A DNA stretch of 21,044 bases from Sphingobium sp. Lineage in GTDB: Bacteria; Pseudomonadota; Alphaproteobacteria; Sphingomonadales; Sphingomonadaceae. Location of the stretch: the NCBI RefSeq assembly GCF_003248505.1, contig NZ_QFOA01000057.1, forward strand, positions 1-21,044, in the 5' to 3' direction. The notes under the pieces are model-generated. The model did not search any database. It had not been told where the DNA came from and worked only from the letters and a program-made list of their open reading frames with translations. The translations under genes and the position numbers were made by a program. Shown here in pieces: positions 14,260-21,044 of the stretch. The number at the start of each line of letters is the position of its first letter. The first letter of the stretch is position 1.

Positions 14260-14988
14260 ATGCGTCCTTCCGGCCGCGCGCCCGACCAGATGCGCGACAT
14301 CACCATGGAGCCCGGCTTCACCATCCATGCCGAAGGCAGCTGCCTCGTCAGCTTCGGCGATACGCGCGTGCTGTGCACCGCTTCGGTGGAGGAAAAGGTG
14401 CCTCCCTTCCTGCGCGGCAAGGGATCGGGCTGGGTCACGGCGGAATATGGCATGTTGCCGCGCGCGACCCATACGCGCGGCAGCCGCGAGGCCGCAAAAG
14501 GCAAGCAGTCGGGGCGGACGCAGGAAATCCAGCGTCTGATCGGGCGGTCGCTGCGCACCGTGGTGGACTTAAAAGCGCTGGGCGAGCGGCAGATCGTGGT
14601 CGATTGCGACGTGATCCAGGCCGATGGCGGCACGCGCACGGCGGCGATTTCCGGCAGTTGGGTGGCGCTGCGCATCGCGGTGAACAAGCTGATGGCCAGC
14701 GGCGCGCTGACGCAGGACCCGATCGTCCAGAAGGTCGCGGCGATCAGCTGCGGCATCTACAACGGGACGCCGGTGCTCGACCTCGACTATGCCGAGGACA
14801 GCAATGCGCAAACCGACGCAAACCTCATCCTGACCGGCGACGGCAAGTTCGCCGAAGTGCAGGCGACCGCCGAGGGTGCAGCCTATGACGAGGAAGAACT
14901 GCTGCGGCTGCTGCGTCTGGCGCGGATCGGTTGCGCAAAGATCTTCGCGGCGCAGGACGCCGCAGTGCTCGGCGCTGCGGGGCGTTGA
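14260..14988 (+). CDS. rph: Ribonuclease PH
   Basis: RNase PH is a phosphate-dependent 3'-5' exoribonuclease that trims tRNA 3' ends and helps degrade structured RNA. The protein is 242 residues, full family length, and forms hexameric rings in relatives. It begins MRPSGRAPDQMRDITMEPGFTIHAEGSCLVSFGDTRVLCTASVEE, with WVTAEYGMLPRATHTRG at 58-74 and the phosphate-site region GGTRTAAISGSWVAL at about 124-138; the end AYDEEELLRLLRLARIGCAKI is also typical. ATG 14260 has ggag eight to eleven bases upstream. It starts a plus-strand run with rdgB (three-base gap) and hemW, a conserved order. Confidence 0.97.
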   Translation: MRPSGRAPDQMRDITMEPGFTIHAEGSCLVSFGDTRVLCTASVEEKVPPFLRGKGSGWVTAEYGMLPRATHTRGSREAAKGKQSGRTQEIQRLIGRSLRTVVDLKALGERQIVVDCDVIQADGGTRTAAISGSWVALRIAVNKLMASGALTQDPIVQKVAAISCGIYNGTPVLDLDYAEDSNAQTDANLILTGDGKFAEVQATAEGAAYDEEELLRLLRLARIGCAKIFAAQDAAVLGAAGR

Positions 14989-14991
14989 GCC

Positions 14992-15621
14992 ATGAGTGAC
15001 GATTTCGGACAGGAACAGGCGATCCGCAAGCTGGCGCCGGGTAAGCTGGTGATCGCCAGCCACAATGCGGGCAAGGTGCGAGAGATCGCCGCCCTGCTCG
15101 GCCCCTATGGCATCGAGCCGGTATCCGCGGGAAGCCTGGACCTGCCCGAACCGGAAGAAACGGGCACGACCTTCGTCGCCAATGCCGAGCTGAAGGCGAT
15201 GCAGGCGGCCGATCTTTCGGGCCTGCCCGCCCTGGCTGACGATTCGGGTCTGTGCGTCGAAGCGCTGGGCGGCGATCCGGGCCTGTTTTCTGCGCGCTGG
15301 GCCGGGCCGGAAAAGGATTTCGGGCTGGCGATGCGCAAGGTCTGGGAAGGCATCGAGGCCAAGGGGCCGGACGCAGGCCGTGGCGCGCATTTCATATGCG
15401 CGCTGGCGCTGGCGTGGCCGGACGGGCATGTCGAAGCGTTCGAAGGTCGGGTCGACGGCACGCTGATATGGCCGCCACGCGGCGAAAACGGCTTTGGCTA
15501 CGATGCGATGTTCCAGCCGCACGGGCACGACATCAGCTTCGGCGAGATGGACCCCGACGCCAAACATGCCATGAGCCATCGCGCCGACGCCTTCGCCAAG
15601 CTGGTGGCGGCGGTCTTCTGA
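14992..15621 (+). CDS. rdgB: Non-canonical purine NTP pyrophosphatase (ITPase)
   Basis: This enzyme hydrolyses ITP, dITP and XTP to monophosphates plus pyrophosphate and so keeps deaminated purines out of DNA and RNA. The protein has 209 residues. The substrate-binding N-terminal motif SHNAGKVREI is at 23-32, TGTTFVANAELKA at 57-69, the metal-binding ALADDSGLCVEALGG at 80-94 and GFGYDAMF with SHRADAF near the C-terminus, all as in the Ham1/RdgB family. The N-terminus is about ten residues longer than in many relatives. It starts three bases after the rph stop and is probably co-translated with it. Confidence 0.96.
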   Translation: MSDDFGQEQAIRKLAPGKLVIASHNAGKVREIAALLGPYGIEPVSAGSLDLPEPEETGTTFVANAELKAMQAADLSGLPALADDSGLCVEALGGDPGLFSARWAGPEKDFGLAMRKVWEGIEAKGPDAGRGAHFICALALAWPDGHVEAFEGRVDGTLIWPPRGENGFGYDAMFQPHGHDISFGEMDPDAKHAMSHRADAFAKLVAAVF

Positions 15622-15657
15622 ACGCCCCGCCCCCGCAGGGCACGCCATGGTGAGCGA

Positions 15658-15681
15658 GCGCGGCAGGATCGCTTGCCGCGC
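15658..15681 (+). repeat. Hairpin between rdgB and hemW
   Basis: GCGCGGCA and TGCCGCGC pair over an eight-base loop in the 86-base gap. It has no T-tract; it may mark a processing or attenuation point between rdgB and hemW, or mean nothing. Confidence 0.4.
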
Positions 15682-15707
15682 CGAATCGGTTTAGGGATGC
15701 CCATATC

Positions 15708-16880
15708 ATGTCCATCGCTTCCCGCCCGCTGACGCACGACGACGAACCGCAAGCGCTCTATATCCACTGGCCCTTTTGCGTCTCCAAATGCCCCTATTGC
15801 GACTTTAACAGCCATGTGCGCGACCAAGTGGATGTCCCGGCGTGGGAAGCGGCGCTGCTTGCCGACATGGCGCATGAGGCGGGGCTGACCGGCAAACGGG
15901 CGTTGTCGTCCATTTTCTTCGGCGGGGGCACCCCGTCGCTGATGCCCCCTGCCCTCGTCGAAACGCTGATCGGCGCGGCGGAGCGGCTTTGGGGATTTTC
16001 TCCCGATATCGAGATCACGCTGGAGGCGAACCCCAATTCGGTCGAAGCGGCGCGCTTTGCCGATCTGGCGGCGGCGGGCGTCAATCGCGTGTCGCTGGGC
16101 TTGCAGGCGCTGGACAATGACGCGCTGCATTTCCTGGGGCGGGCGCATGACGTGGACGAGGGACTGGCCGCGCTCGACACCGCACAGGGCGCGTTCGTGC
16201 GTGTGAGCTTCGACCTGATTTATGCCAGGCCGGGGCAGAGCGAGGCGGATTGGGAAGCGGAACTGGCGCGCGCGCTGGCGTTCGGGACCGGTCACCTGTC
16301 GCTCTACCAGCTGACGATCGAGCCGGGAACGCGGTTCGCCACATTGGTGGCGCAGGGCAAGCTGACGCCTGCTGACCCCGATCATGGCGCAACTCTCTCT
16401 GAATTGACGCAGGCGATGACGGGGGCGGCGGGAATCCCGGCCTACGAAATTAGCAATCACGCGCGCGCCGGGGAACAGAGTCGCCACAATCTGACCTATT
16501 GGCGCTATGGCGACTATGCGGGCATCGGGCCGGGGGCGCATGGGCGGCGCGGGGGTTTGGCGACACTGCGCCATCGCAAGCCGGAGAATTGGCTGAACGG
16601 TATCGACCGCAACGGCCATGGCATCCAGAGCGAAGAACCGCTGTCCGCGATCGACCTCGCGCGCGAAGCTTTGCTGATGGGCTTGCGGCTGCATGAGGGC
16701 GTGGACCTGACCCGCATCGCGAAAGCGAGCGGGATCGCCAGCGACCGCCTGCTCGATCGGGCAGCGGTGGAGCGGCTTGCCGGAATGGGCTTCATCGTCC
16801 GCTCCGGCGAACGGGTCCGGGCGACGGCGGCGGGCATGTTGCTGCTCGACGCCATTCTACCGGACATCGTTGCGATATAG
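15708..16880 (+). CDS. hemW: Radical SAM heme chaperone HemW
   Basis: HemW (formerly called a HemN-like coproporphyrinogen oxidase) is a radical SAM protein that binds heme and delivers it to respiratory proteins. The 390-residue protein has the iron-sulphur motif CVSKCPYC with Cys24, Cys28 and Cys31, preceded by YIHWPF; FFGGGTPSLM at about 70-79; EITLEANPNS; and the HemW-typical HNLTYWRYGDYAGIGPGAHGR segment, followed by the C-terminal winged-helix part. Cysteine spacing CxxxCxxC without the extra fourth cysteine of HemN favours HemW. ATG 15708 has aggg 12-15 bases upstream. It ends the rph-rdgB-hemW run and is convergent with the M56 gene. Confidence 0.93.
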   Translation: MSIASRPLTHDDEPQALYIHWPFCVSKCPYCDFNSHVRDQVDVPAWEAALLADMAHEAGLTGKRALSSIFFGGGTPSLMPPALVETLIGAAERLWGFSPDIEITLEANPNSVEAARFADLAAAGVNRVSLGLQALDNDALHFLGRAHDVDEGLAALDTAQGAFVRVSFDLIYARPGQSEADWEAELARALAFGTGHLSLYQLTIEPGTRFATLVAQGKLTPADPDHGATLSELTQAMTGAAGIPAYEISNHARAGEQSRHNLTYWRYGDYAGIGPGAHGRRGGLATLRHRKPENWLNGIDRNGHGIQSEEPLSAIDLAREALLMGLRLHEGVDLTRIAKASGIASDRLLDRAAVERLAGMGFIVRSGERVRATAAGMLLLDAILPDIVAI

Positions 16881-16911
16881 AACACCGTCCAACCCCATCG
16901 ACAGAGATGCC

Positions 16912-18576
16912 CTAGTCGCTCTCGTCCCGCAGGTTCGCGATGGAACGGTCGATCCCGCGCAGCGCCTGCGCACGGGCATATTCGGGCATCGCCATGTTCG
17001 CGGCGATCTTTGCCCGGGCGGCGCGCAGGCCGTCGAGCGCACCTACCTGAGCGGCGCGTTCCGCGCGCGCGCCGGCTAGTTCGGCCTGGCGCTCCGCCCG
17101 CTCGGCCGCTCTTTCGGCAAGCCGGGCCTGCCGTTCAGCCTGCGCTTCGGCATAGGCGCTCTGGCGTTCCGCACGGTCCGCCGCCCTTTCCGCAAGCCGG
17201 GCCTGGCGTTCCGCACCGGCGGCGCAGATGCGCACGCGCACATGCCTGCGTCCGCTGCCATCGATATATTCGTGACGGGTAGTGCCGCCGCTGTCGCCTT
17301 CGCACCCCTCGCGCACGTCGACCACCGGCACCATGCGCGCGATCGTCGCGGCGGATGGGATGGGATGGGTTTCCGTGCGCCCATCGGCATAGGTGACGGT
17401 CAAACCGTCCTTGCCGGACTGCACGACCGGCGGCGCGGGTGGGACGGGCGCGATCATGTCGGCGGCGGGCGCGATGGGAGCGGCAGGTGCGCCGACGGAC
17501 GGCCAAGCCGACGCTCCAAGCGTGGTGGGCTTGGCGGGACGGGCGGGTGCGCTTGGCACGGCGGGCGTTTCGGAGGCACGGGCTGCGGCGGCCGGGTGGA
17601 CGACGAGGTCGGACAGACGCGCGAAGTCGGCGGTTTCGACCCGGTCGGTGATGGCCGCCATCTGCTGCGCGGCGCGGCTGCCCGAAGCAGTCAGCGCAAG
17701 GCCGGTGGCCGTTACGAGTGCGACTGCGGCCATGCCCCAGCTGATGCGGCGCAACGACATATCGTGGTTCGAAAGCATTTTCAGCCTCCCTTTCAAGGCG
17801 GTGATGCGGGTGAGGTGGCAAGCGCCGGCGAATTGCCGTCCACCCGCCGCCTTCAGGATGGCGCGGCCATAGGCATGGGCCTGATCGCGACCATAGAGGC
17901 CAAGGACACGCGCGTCGCAGGCGGTTTCCTGGTCGGCGCGATAGGCACGGTAGGCGATCCACGCGACCGGATTGCACCAGTGGACGGCGAGTAGCAGCAA
18001 CGCGATCATGTTGGCGGCCAGATCGCCGCGTTCATGATGCGCGCGCTCGTGCGCGATCGCCATGTCCTGTTCCAGAGGATCGTAGCGGAGCGCGAAATCG
18101 GTGGGCAGCACGATGAAGGGGTGCAGCACGCCGAACGCGAGCGGCCCCGATGCGTTGGGACTGGCGATGATGCGAACGCGCCCGTCCTGCCCCAAATCCG
18201 TCGCCCCCCTCAACATATGGCGGCGGAAGCGCACATAGCCGACCGCCTGAACGCCGAGGAAAGCGACGATGCCCATCAGCCACAGCGTGATGGCAATCTC
18301 CAGCCACGGCATGGCGGTGTCCGCGACGGGCGTCGCCATCGCCGCGGGTTGCACCGCCAGCAGCGACGGCAGCCCCGCCTGATCGACCGCGACATGCAGC
18401 GGCGAGGGATCGACATCGTCCGGCAATGCGGGCAGCAGCGCGCGGGCGAGCGGCAGCGCCCAGAGGAGGTAGGCCGCGCCTGCCCCCAGCCACCGCGCCA
18501 CAGGTCGCCGCACCATCATCACCAGCGCCATCAGCAGGGTCGTGGCGATCAGGGTTTCGGCGATCCAGACGCTCAT
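16912..18576 (-). CDS. BlaR1-like M56 family membrane metalloprotease with coiled-coil C-terminus
   Basis: A 554-residue integral membrane zinc protease. Membrane segments are near 4-22, 31-51 and 91-115; the HExxH zinc site is HERAH at 176-180, with Glu217 in DQETACD as the third ligand candidate; another hydrophobic stretch is at 189-208 and the last membrane span at 277-297. In BlaR1/MecR1 such a protease relays an external signal by cleaving or inactivating the BlaI repressor, and the overlapping upstream gene encodes just that kind of repressor. The external part (298-554) has no penicillin-binding domain: it has an Ala/Pro-rich linker (328-385), a small DGRTETHPIP domain, Cys425 and Cys451, and an Arg/Glu/Ala coiled coil with a 25-residue repeat (456-505). 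The inducing signal is therefore unknown. Confidence 0.88.
   Translation of the reverse strand: MSVWIAETLIATTLLMALVMMVRRPVARWLGAGAAYLLWALPLARALLPALPDDVDPSPLHVAVDQAGLPSLLAVQPAAMATPVADTAMPWLEIAITLWLMGIVAFLGVQAVGYVRFRRHMLRGATDLGQDGRVRIIASPNASGPLAFGVLHPFIVLPTDFALRYDPLEQDMAIAHERAHHERGDLAANMIALLLLAVHWCNPVAWIAYRAYRADQETACDARVLGLYGRDQAHAYGRAILKAAGGRQFAGACHLTRITALKGRLKMLSNHDMSLRRISWGMAAVALVTATGLALTASGSRAAQQMAAITDRVETADFARLSDLVVHPAAAARASETPAVPSAPARPAKPTTLGASAWPSVGAPAAPIAPAADMIAPVPPAPPVVQSGKDGLTVTYADGRTETHPIPSAATIARMVPVVDVREGCEGDSGGTTRHEYIDGSGRRHVRVRICAAGAERQARLAERAADRAERQSAYAEAQAERQARLAERAAERAERQAELAGARAERAAQVGALDGLRAARAKIAANMAMPEYARAQALRGIDRSIANLRDESD
17062..17211 (-). repeat. 75-base tandem repeat inside the M56 gene
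   Basis: Codons 456-480 and 481-505 encode two copies of a 25-residue unit beginning ERQARLAERAA and differing at a few positions in the first 17 residues, then diverging. The corresponding DNA copies are also close. The result is an extended Arg/Glu/Ala coiled coil. Confidence 0.7.
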
Positions 18577-18941
18577 GATTTCAGCCCCTTCAGGATTTGC
18601 TCAAGCTCCGCGATATCGTCCGCCGTCAACTGATCCTGTTGCGCCAGCTGCGCCACCAGCGGCGATACGCGCCCGCCGAACAAGCGATTGACGAGCCGCC
18701 CGGATTCGCTCGCGACATAATCGTCGCGCCGCACCAACGGGCGATAGAGGAAACGGCGTCCATCCTGCTGGGCGGCGATGGCATCCTTCCCCATCAGGCG
18801 AGACAACAGGGTCTTGACTGTCTGGAGGCTCCAGTCGCGGGTGGTGGCGACGCGGTCGGCAACATCGTTGGCGGTCTGGGGCGACTGTTCCCACAGCGCC
18901 TCCATCACCACCAGTTCCGCCTCGCTGATCTTCTCGCTCAC
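18573..18941 (-). CDS. BlaI/MecI/CopY family transcriptional repressor
   Basis: A 122-residue dimeric winged-helix repressor. The DNA-binding part is at 1-75: ISEAELVVMEALWEQSPQTANDVADRV, then DWSLQTVKTLLSRLMGKDAIAAQQDGRRFLYRPLV; the remainder is the dimerisation helix region (ESGRLVNRLFGGRVSPLVAQLA). BlaI itself is cut by the activated sensor protease; here the likely partner is the M56 protein encoded right after it, with a four-base overlap (ATGA). Two TACA..TGTA-type palindromes sit in its promoter, so it should repress its own operon. The regulated targets beyond the pair are not visible in the window; no beta-lactamase gene is present. Confidence 0.93.
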   Translation of the reverse strand: MSEKISEAELVVMEALWEQSPQTANDVADRVATTRDWSLQTVKTLLSRLMGKDAIAAQQDGRRFLYRPLVRRDDYVASESGRLVNRLFGGRVSPLVAQLAQQDQLTADDIAELEQILKGLKS

Positions 18942-18970
18942 TTTGGATATACGCCTGATTCGGGTTGAAC

Positions 18971-19009
18971 GACTACAGCTGTAATCGCATCGATTACGGC
19001 CGTAGTCAA
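18971..19009 (-). promoter_or_regulatory. BlaI-type promoter with paired operators
   Basis: GACTACAGCTGTAATC (18971-18986) and GATTACGGCCGTAGTC (18992-19007) each hold a perfect ten-base palindrome (TACAGCTGTA and TACGGCCGTA) and are five bases apart. Each is the other's reverse complement at 14 of 16 positions, so the whole 37 bases form a larger dyad. On the minus strand a promoter reads TTGACT (19009-19004), 17 bases, GATTAC (18986-18981): the -35 overlaps one operator and the -10 the other. BlaI-family operators typically carry TACA/TGTA half sites. Confidence 0.85.
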
Positions 19010-19024
19010 CAGACCGGCAGACAT

Positions 19025-19059
19025 GAAAAAAGGGCGCCCCGAAATGCCGGGCCGCCCTT
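19025..19059 (-). terminator. Rho-independent terminator of the zeta-bolA-grxD transcript
   Basis: Minus strand: AAGGGCG, a mismatch, CCCG, a six-base loop, CGGG, a mismatch, CGCCCTT, then a run of T's (plus-strand A-run at 19025-19031). It starts 25 bases after the grxD stop. Confidence 0.9.
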
Positions 19060-19083
19060 CATCGTTCGCACGGAATTGCGCGA

Positions 19084-19416
19084 TCAGTTCGCCGCAGCGA
19101 CGCCCTGATCGGTCATCAGTTGCTGAAGTTCACCCGCCTCGTACATCTCCATCATGATGTCGCTGCCGCCGACGAATTCGCCCTTCACATAGAGTTGCGG
19201 GATCGTCGGCCAGTCGGAAAAGGCCTTGATCCCCTGTCGCACGGCCTGATCCTGCAACACGTCGACCGTGTCGTAGGCAATGCCCAGATGCTCCAGGATC
19301 GCGATGGCGCGGCTGGAAAAGCCGCACTGGGGGAAAAGCGGCGTACCCTTCATGAAAAGCACTACGTCATGGGCGTTGACGATGTCGGCGATGCGCTGAT
19401 GCACGGCGTCGGTCAT
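19084..19416 (-). CDS. grxD: Monothiol glutaredoxin, Grx4 type
   Basis: A 110-residue CGFS glutaredoxin that carries [2Fe-2S] clusters with glutathione and passes them to apoproteins. The active site PQCGFSSRA has its only essential cysteine at Cys31; KGTPLFPQ precedes it, and the glutathione-binding WPTIPQLYVKGEFVGGSDI follows at about 69-87. Proteins of this type form mixed cluster-bridged complexes with BolA, and bolA is the gene just upstream on the same strand (57 bases away), which strongly supports a role in iron-sulphur delivery or iron sensing. The ribosome binding site is weak. Confidence 0.96.
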   Translation of the reverse strand: MTDAVHQRIADIVNAHDVVLFMKGTPLFPQCGFSSRAIAILEHLGIAYDTVDVLQDQAVRQGIKAFSDWPTIPQLYVKGEFVGGSDIMMEMYEAGELQQLMTDQGVAAAN

Positions 19417-19473
19417 GTTCGAAAATCCAATCTGTCCTGTCGTCGCCGGCGGCGCGCGACCTTGTCTTGTCGA

Positions 19474-19707
19474 TTAATTGGGAACGGCGGTGGTGAGTTG
19501 CAAGGCGTGGAGCACGCCCCCCATCCGTCCGCCGAGCGCCGCATAGACCGCGCGTTGCTGTGCCACGCGGGTCATGCCACGGAAGCTTTCAGCCACGACC
19601 CGCGCGGCATAATGGTCGCCATCCCCGGCAAGGTCGGTGATCTCGACCTGCGCATCGGGGATCGCGGCGCGGATCATGTCCGCGATATCGTCTGCTGCCA
19701 TCGGCAT
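19474..19707 (-). CDS. BolA family protein
   Basis: A 77-residue BolA/IbaG-type protein. The class II KH-like fold is recognisable: ADDIADMIRAAIPDAQVEITDLAGDGDHYAARVVAESFRGMTRVAQQRAVYAALG, with the conserved His at HYAARVVAESF and HALQLTT near the end, residues used in cluster binding with monothiol glutaredoxins. It lies between the zeta inhibitor gene (15 bases upstream) and grxD. An in-frame ATG two codons later (19701) is an equally possible start; both share a distant aaggg. The order BolA-Grx4 suggests a cluster-trafficking unit. Confidence 0.92.
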   Translation of the reverse strand: MPMAADDIADMIRAAIPDAQVEITDLAGDGDHYAARVVAESFRGMTRVAQQRAVYAALGGRMGGVLHALQLTTAVPN

Positions 19708-19722
19708 CGGTGCGGCGCGCCC

Positions 19723-20040
19723 TTATTCGATGAACATACGGCGGGCGATCACTGCCTGCTCGTCGAGCGCGGCGCGCACGCCCGCTTCGTCGATGTCGAC
19801 GCCCGCCTGCGTCATGTCGCCCAGAAGCTTGCGAATGACATCCTCATCGCCCGCTTCCTCGAAATCCGCCTGCACCACCGCCTTGGCATAGGCGTCGCTT
19901 TCCTCCGGCGTCAGGCCCATCCTGGCCCCTGCCCATTCGCCCAGCAACCGGTTGCGGCGCGCCTGGATACGGAATTCCATTTCCTGATCGTGGGCGAACA
20001 TATTTTCGAACGCTTTTTCGCGATCGTCGAAGGTGGTCAT
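19723..20040 (-). CDS. F1Fo-ATPase inhibitor zeta subunit (DUF1476)
   Basis: A 105-residue DUF1476 protein. In Paracoccus and related alphaproteobacteria this family is the zeta subunit, which binds the F1 head of ATP synthase through its N-terminal segment and blocks ATP hydrolysis. The N-terminus MTTFDDREKAFENMFAHDQEMEFRIQARRN (1-30) is the inhibitory type, followed by LLGEWAGARMGLTPEESDAYAKAVVQADFEEAGDEDVIRKL. Inhibitory strength varies between species, and in some alphaproteobacteria it is weak, so the physiological effect here is inferred. It is first in the run with bolA and grxD. Confidence 0.9.
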   Translation of the reverse strand: MTTFDDREKAFENMFAHDQEMEFRIQARRNRLLGEWAGARMGLTPEESDAYAKAVVQADFEEAGDEDVIRKLLGDMTQAGVDIDEAGVRAALDEQAVIARRMFIE

Positions 20041-20098
20041 GCGGTTGTGCCCTGTCCTGCTGCCGTGTTTCTATTCCGTGATAGGAACTGGCGGGCGT

Positions 20099-20695
20099 TT
20101 ACGCAACGGCGGCAGGCACGAGCCATGGACGTTCCTGCGCCTGGGCGGCCTCATACCGGTCGATCACGTCCGCCTCACCCAGCGTCAGGCCAATTTCGTC
20201 CAGGCCGCCGAGCAGGCAGTGCTTGCGGAAGGCGTCGATCTCGAAAGAAAAACGGTCCTGGAATTGCGTGGTGACGGTTTGCTGCTCCAGATCGATATGG
20301 ATCGGATCGGTCTTCGCCACTTCGAGCAGACGATCCACCGCGTCCTGCGGCAGCACGACGGTCAGGATGCCGTTCTTGAACGCATTACCCGAAAAAATGT
20401 CGGAAAAGCTCGGCGCGATCACGACCTTGATGCCGAGGTCGGCGAGCGCCCATGCGGCGTGCTCGCGGCTCGAACCGCAGCCGAAATTGTCGCCCGCGAT
20501 CAGGATCGGGCTGCCCGCATAGCGGGGGTCGTCGAAGACGTTGCCCGGCTCCTTGCGCAGCACTTCGAACGCGCCGCGCCCAAGGCCCGAGCGGGAGATC
20601 GTCTTGAGCCAGTGCGCGGGAATGACGATGTCGGTATCGACATTTTTCATCCCGAACGGATAGGCGCGCCCTTCGACCGTCGTCAGCTTGTCCAT
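20099..20695 (-). CDS. leuD: 3-isopropylmalate dehydratase small subunit
   Basis: LeuD pairs with LeuC to isomerise 2-isopropylmalate to 3-isopropylmalate in leucine synthesis. The protein is 198 residues, as expected. NVDTDIVIPAHWLK is at 18-31, the substrate-binding NFGCGSSREHA at 70-80, and FRKHCLLGGLDEIGLTL near 156-172, all hallmark segments. Its ATG overlaps the stop of the microprotein gene by one base (TGATG), which in turn overlaps leuC, so leuC, the microprotein and leuD are translated in a coupled series. Confidence 0.96.
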   Translation of the reverse strand: MDKLTTVEGRAYPFGMKNVDTDIVIPAHWLKTISRSGLGRGAFEVLRKEPGNVFDDPRYAGSPILIAGDNFGCGSSREHAAWALADLGIKVVIAPSFSDIFSGNAFKNGILTVVLPQDAVDRLLEVAKTDPIHIDLEQQTVTTQFQDRFSFEIDAFRKHCLLGGLDEIGLTLGEADVIDRYEAAQAQERPWLVPAAVA

Positions 20696-20808
20696 CAGCC
20701 GATCTTCTTGACTTCCGTGGGCGGCGTATCCTCAGCCCGGCCCAGCGTAGCGGCCATGGCTGCGCTTGCCAGAGCGCCCAGCGTCAACAGCCAGAATATC
20801 TTCTTCAT
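20695..20808 (-). CDS. Small exported or membrane-tethered peptide between leuC and leuD
   Basis: A 37-residue open frame: MKKIFWLLTLGALASAAMA, then ATLGRAEDTPPTEVKKIG. The N-terminus is a textbook signal peptide (two lysines, hydrophobic core, small residues ending AMA), so either a mature peptide of about 18 residues is released to the periplasm or the whole stays as a membrane-anchored tail. Its ATG overlaps the leuC stop by four bases (ATGA) and its stop overlaps the leuD start by one base, so the frame is fully locked between two real genes, which is good evidence that it is translated. No family is recognised. Its function, and any link to leucine synthesis, is unknown. Confidence 0.72.
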   Translation of the reverse strand: MKKIFWLLTLGALASAAMAATLGRAEDTPPTEVKKIG

Positions 20809-21044
20809 CGCGACGGCACCCCTTTGTCGTTGTTCAGCAATTCGCGCACATCCGTGAGCTTTCCGGTAATGGCGGCGGCGGCGGCCATGGCGGGCGAAAC
20901 CAGATGAGTGCGCGATCCCGGCCCCTGACGGCCCATGAAATTGCGGTTGCTGGTCGAGGCGCAACGCTCGCCCGCGGGCACCTTGTCCGGGTTCATGCCA
21001 AGGCACGCAGAGCAGCCCGGCTCGCGCCATTCGAACCCCGCGTC
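20805..21044 (-). CDS. leuC: 3-isopropylmalate dehydratase large subunit, C-terminal part only
   Basis: The last 79 codons of the aconitase-like large subunit; the start lies beyond the right edge. The segment FEWREPGCSACLGMNPDKVPAGERCASTSNRNFMGRQG contains the two closely spaced cysteines that ligate the [4Fe-4S] cluster together with one further upstream, and RTHLVSPAMAAAAAITGKLTD is the family's C-terminal signature. The stop overlaps the start of the 37-residue frame. Confidence 0.96.
   Translation of the reverse strand, partial: DAGFEWREPGCSACLGMNPDKVPAGERCASTSNRNFMGRQGPGSRTHLVSPAMAAAAAITGKLTDVRELLNNDKGVPSR

Noticed and set aside
14569..16694. Long minus-strand frames opposite rph, rdgB and hemW
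   Set aside because: Biased composition and complete overlap with three canonical enzymes on the other strand.

Overview
This window looks like a piece of core chromosome from a high-GC alphaproteobacterium, most probably a sphingomonad (Sphingomonas/Sphingobium type). The evidence is the set of alphaproteobacterial marker genes (GapR/DUF2312 and DUF1244 next to pyruvate kinase, the F1-ATPase zeta inhibitor DUF1476 beside bolA and grxD, hrcA-grpE close to rph-rdgB-hemW), the zinc-free form of ribosomal protein L36, and a palindromic intergenic repeat of a kind I remember from sphingomonads. Species cannot be fixed from this alone. I see no tRNA, rRNA, CRISPR, insertion sequence, prophage or origin, and no gene-free stretch longer than about 200 bases.

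Layout, left to right. (1) The start of sdhC runs off the left edge on the minus strand. (2) 461-3579, plus strand: a soluble chemoreceptor-like protein with a globin-like N-terminus, prmA, and a dienelactone-hydrolase family enzyme. (3) 3590-5921, minus strand: ruvC, yebC, a YbjQ-family protein, gapR and a DUF1244 protein. (4) pyk on plus, a symmetrical terminator, and rpmJ on minus. (5) 7967-9705, plus: a DUF4136-like lipoprotein translationally coupled to an M14 carboxypeptidase. (6) 9718-12584, minus: a DUF2218 protein with a YqjI-like PadR regulator and repeat-rich promoter, thrC, and grpE, the last being the end of the hrcA-grpE heat-shock operon. (7) hrcA and a DUF6438 lipoprotein on minus, then rph, rdgB and hemW on plus. 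(8) 16912-18941, minus: a BlaI-type repressor with an M56 (BlaR1-like) membrane metalloprotease, preceded by two palindromic operators inside its promoter. (9) 19023-20040, minus: zeta inhibitor, bolA and grxD with a strong terminator. (10) leuD, a 37-residue exported microprotein gene and the end of leuC, overlapping head to tail, run off the right edge.

Most of the window is housekeeping: translation, proteostasis, RNA processing, nucleotide sanitation, glycolysis, threonine and leucine synthesis. The parts that could hold something less known are small: the microprotein between leuC and leuD; the PadR/DUF2218 pair, which resembles the metal-responsive YqjI system without its usual reductase; the BlaI/M56 pair whose membrane protease has a repeat-built coiled coil in place of a beta-lactam sensor; and the globin-like chemoreceptor whose expected heme histidine is out of register. 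I did not find a convincing large undescribed multi-gene system.
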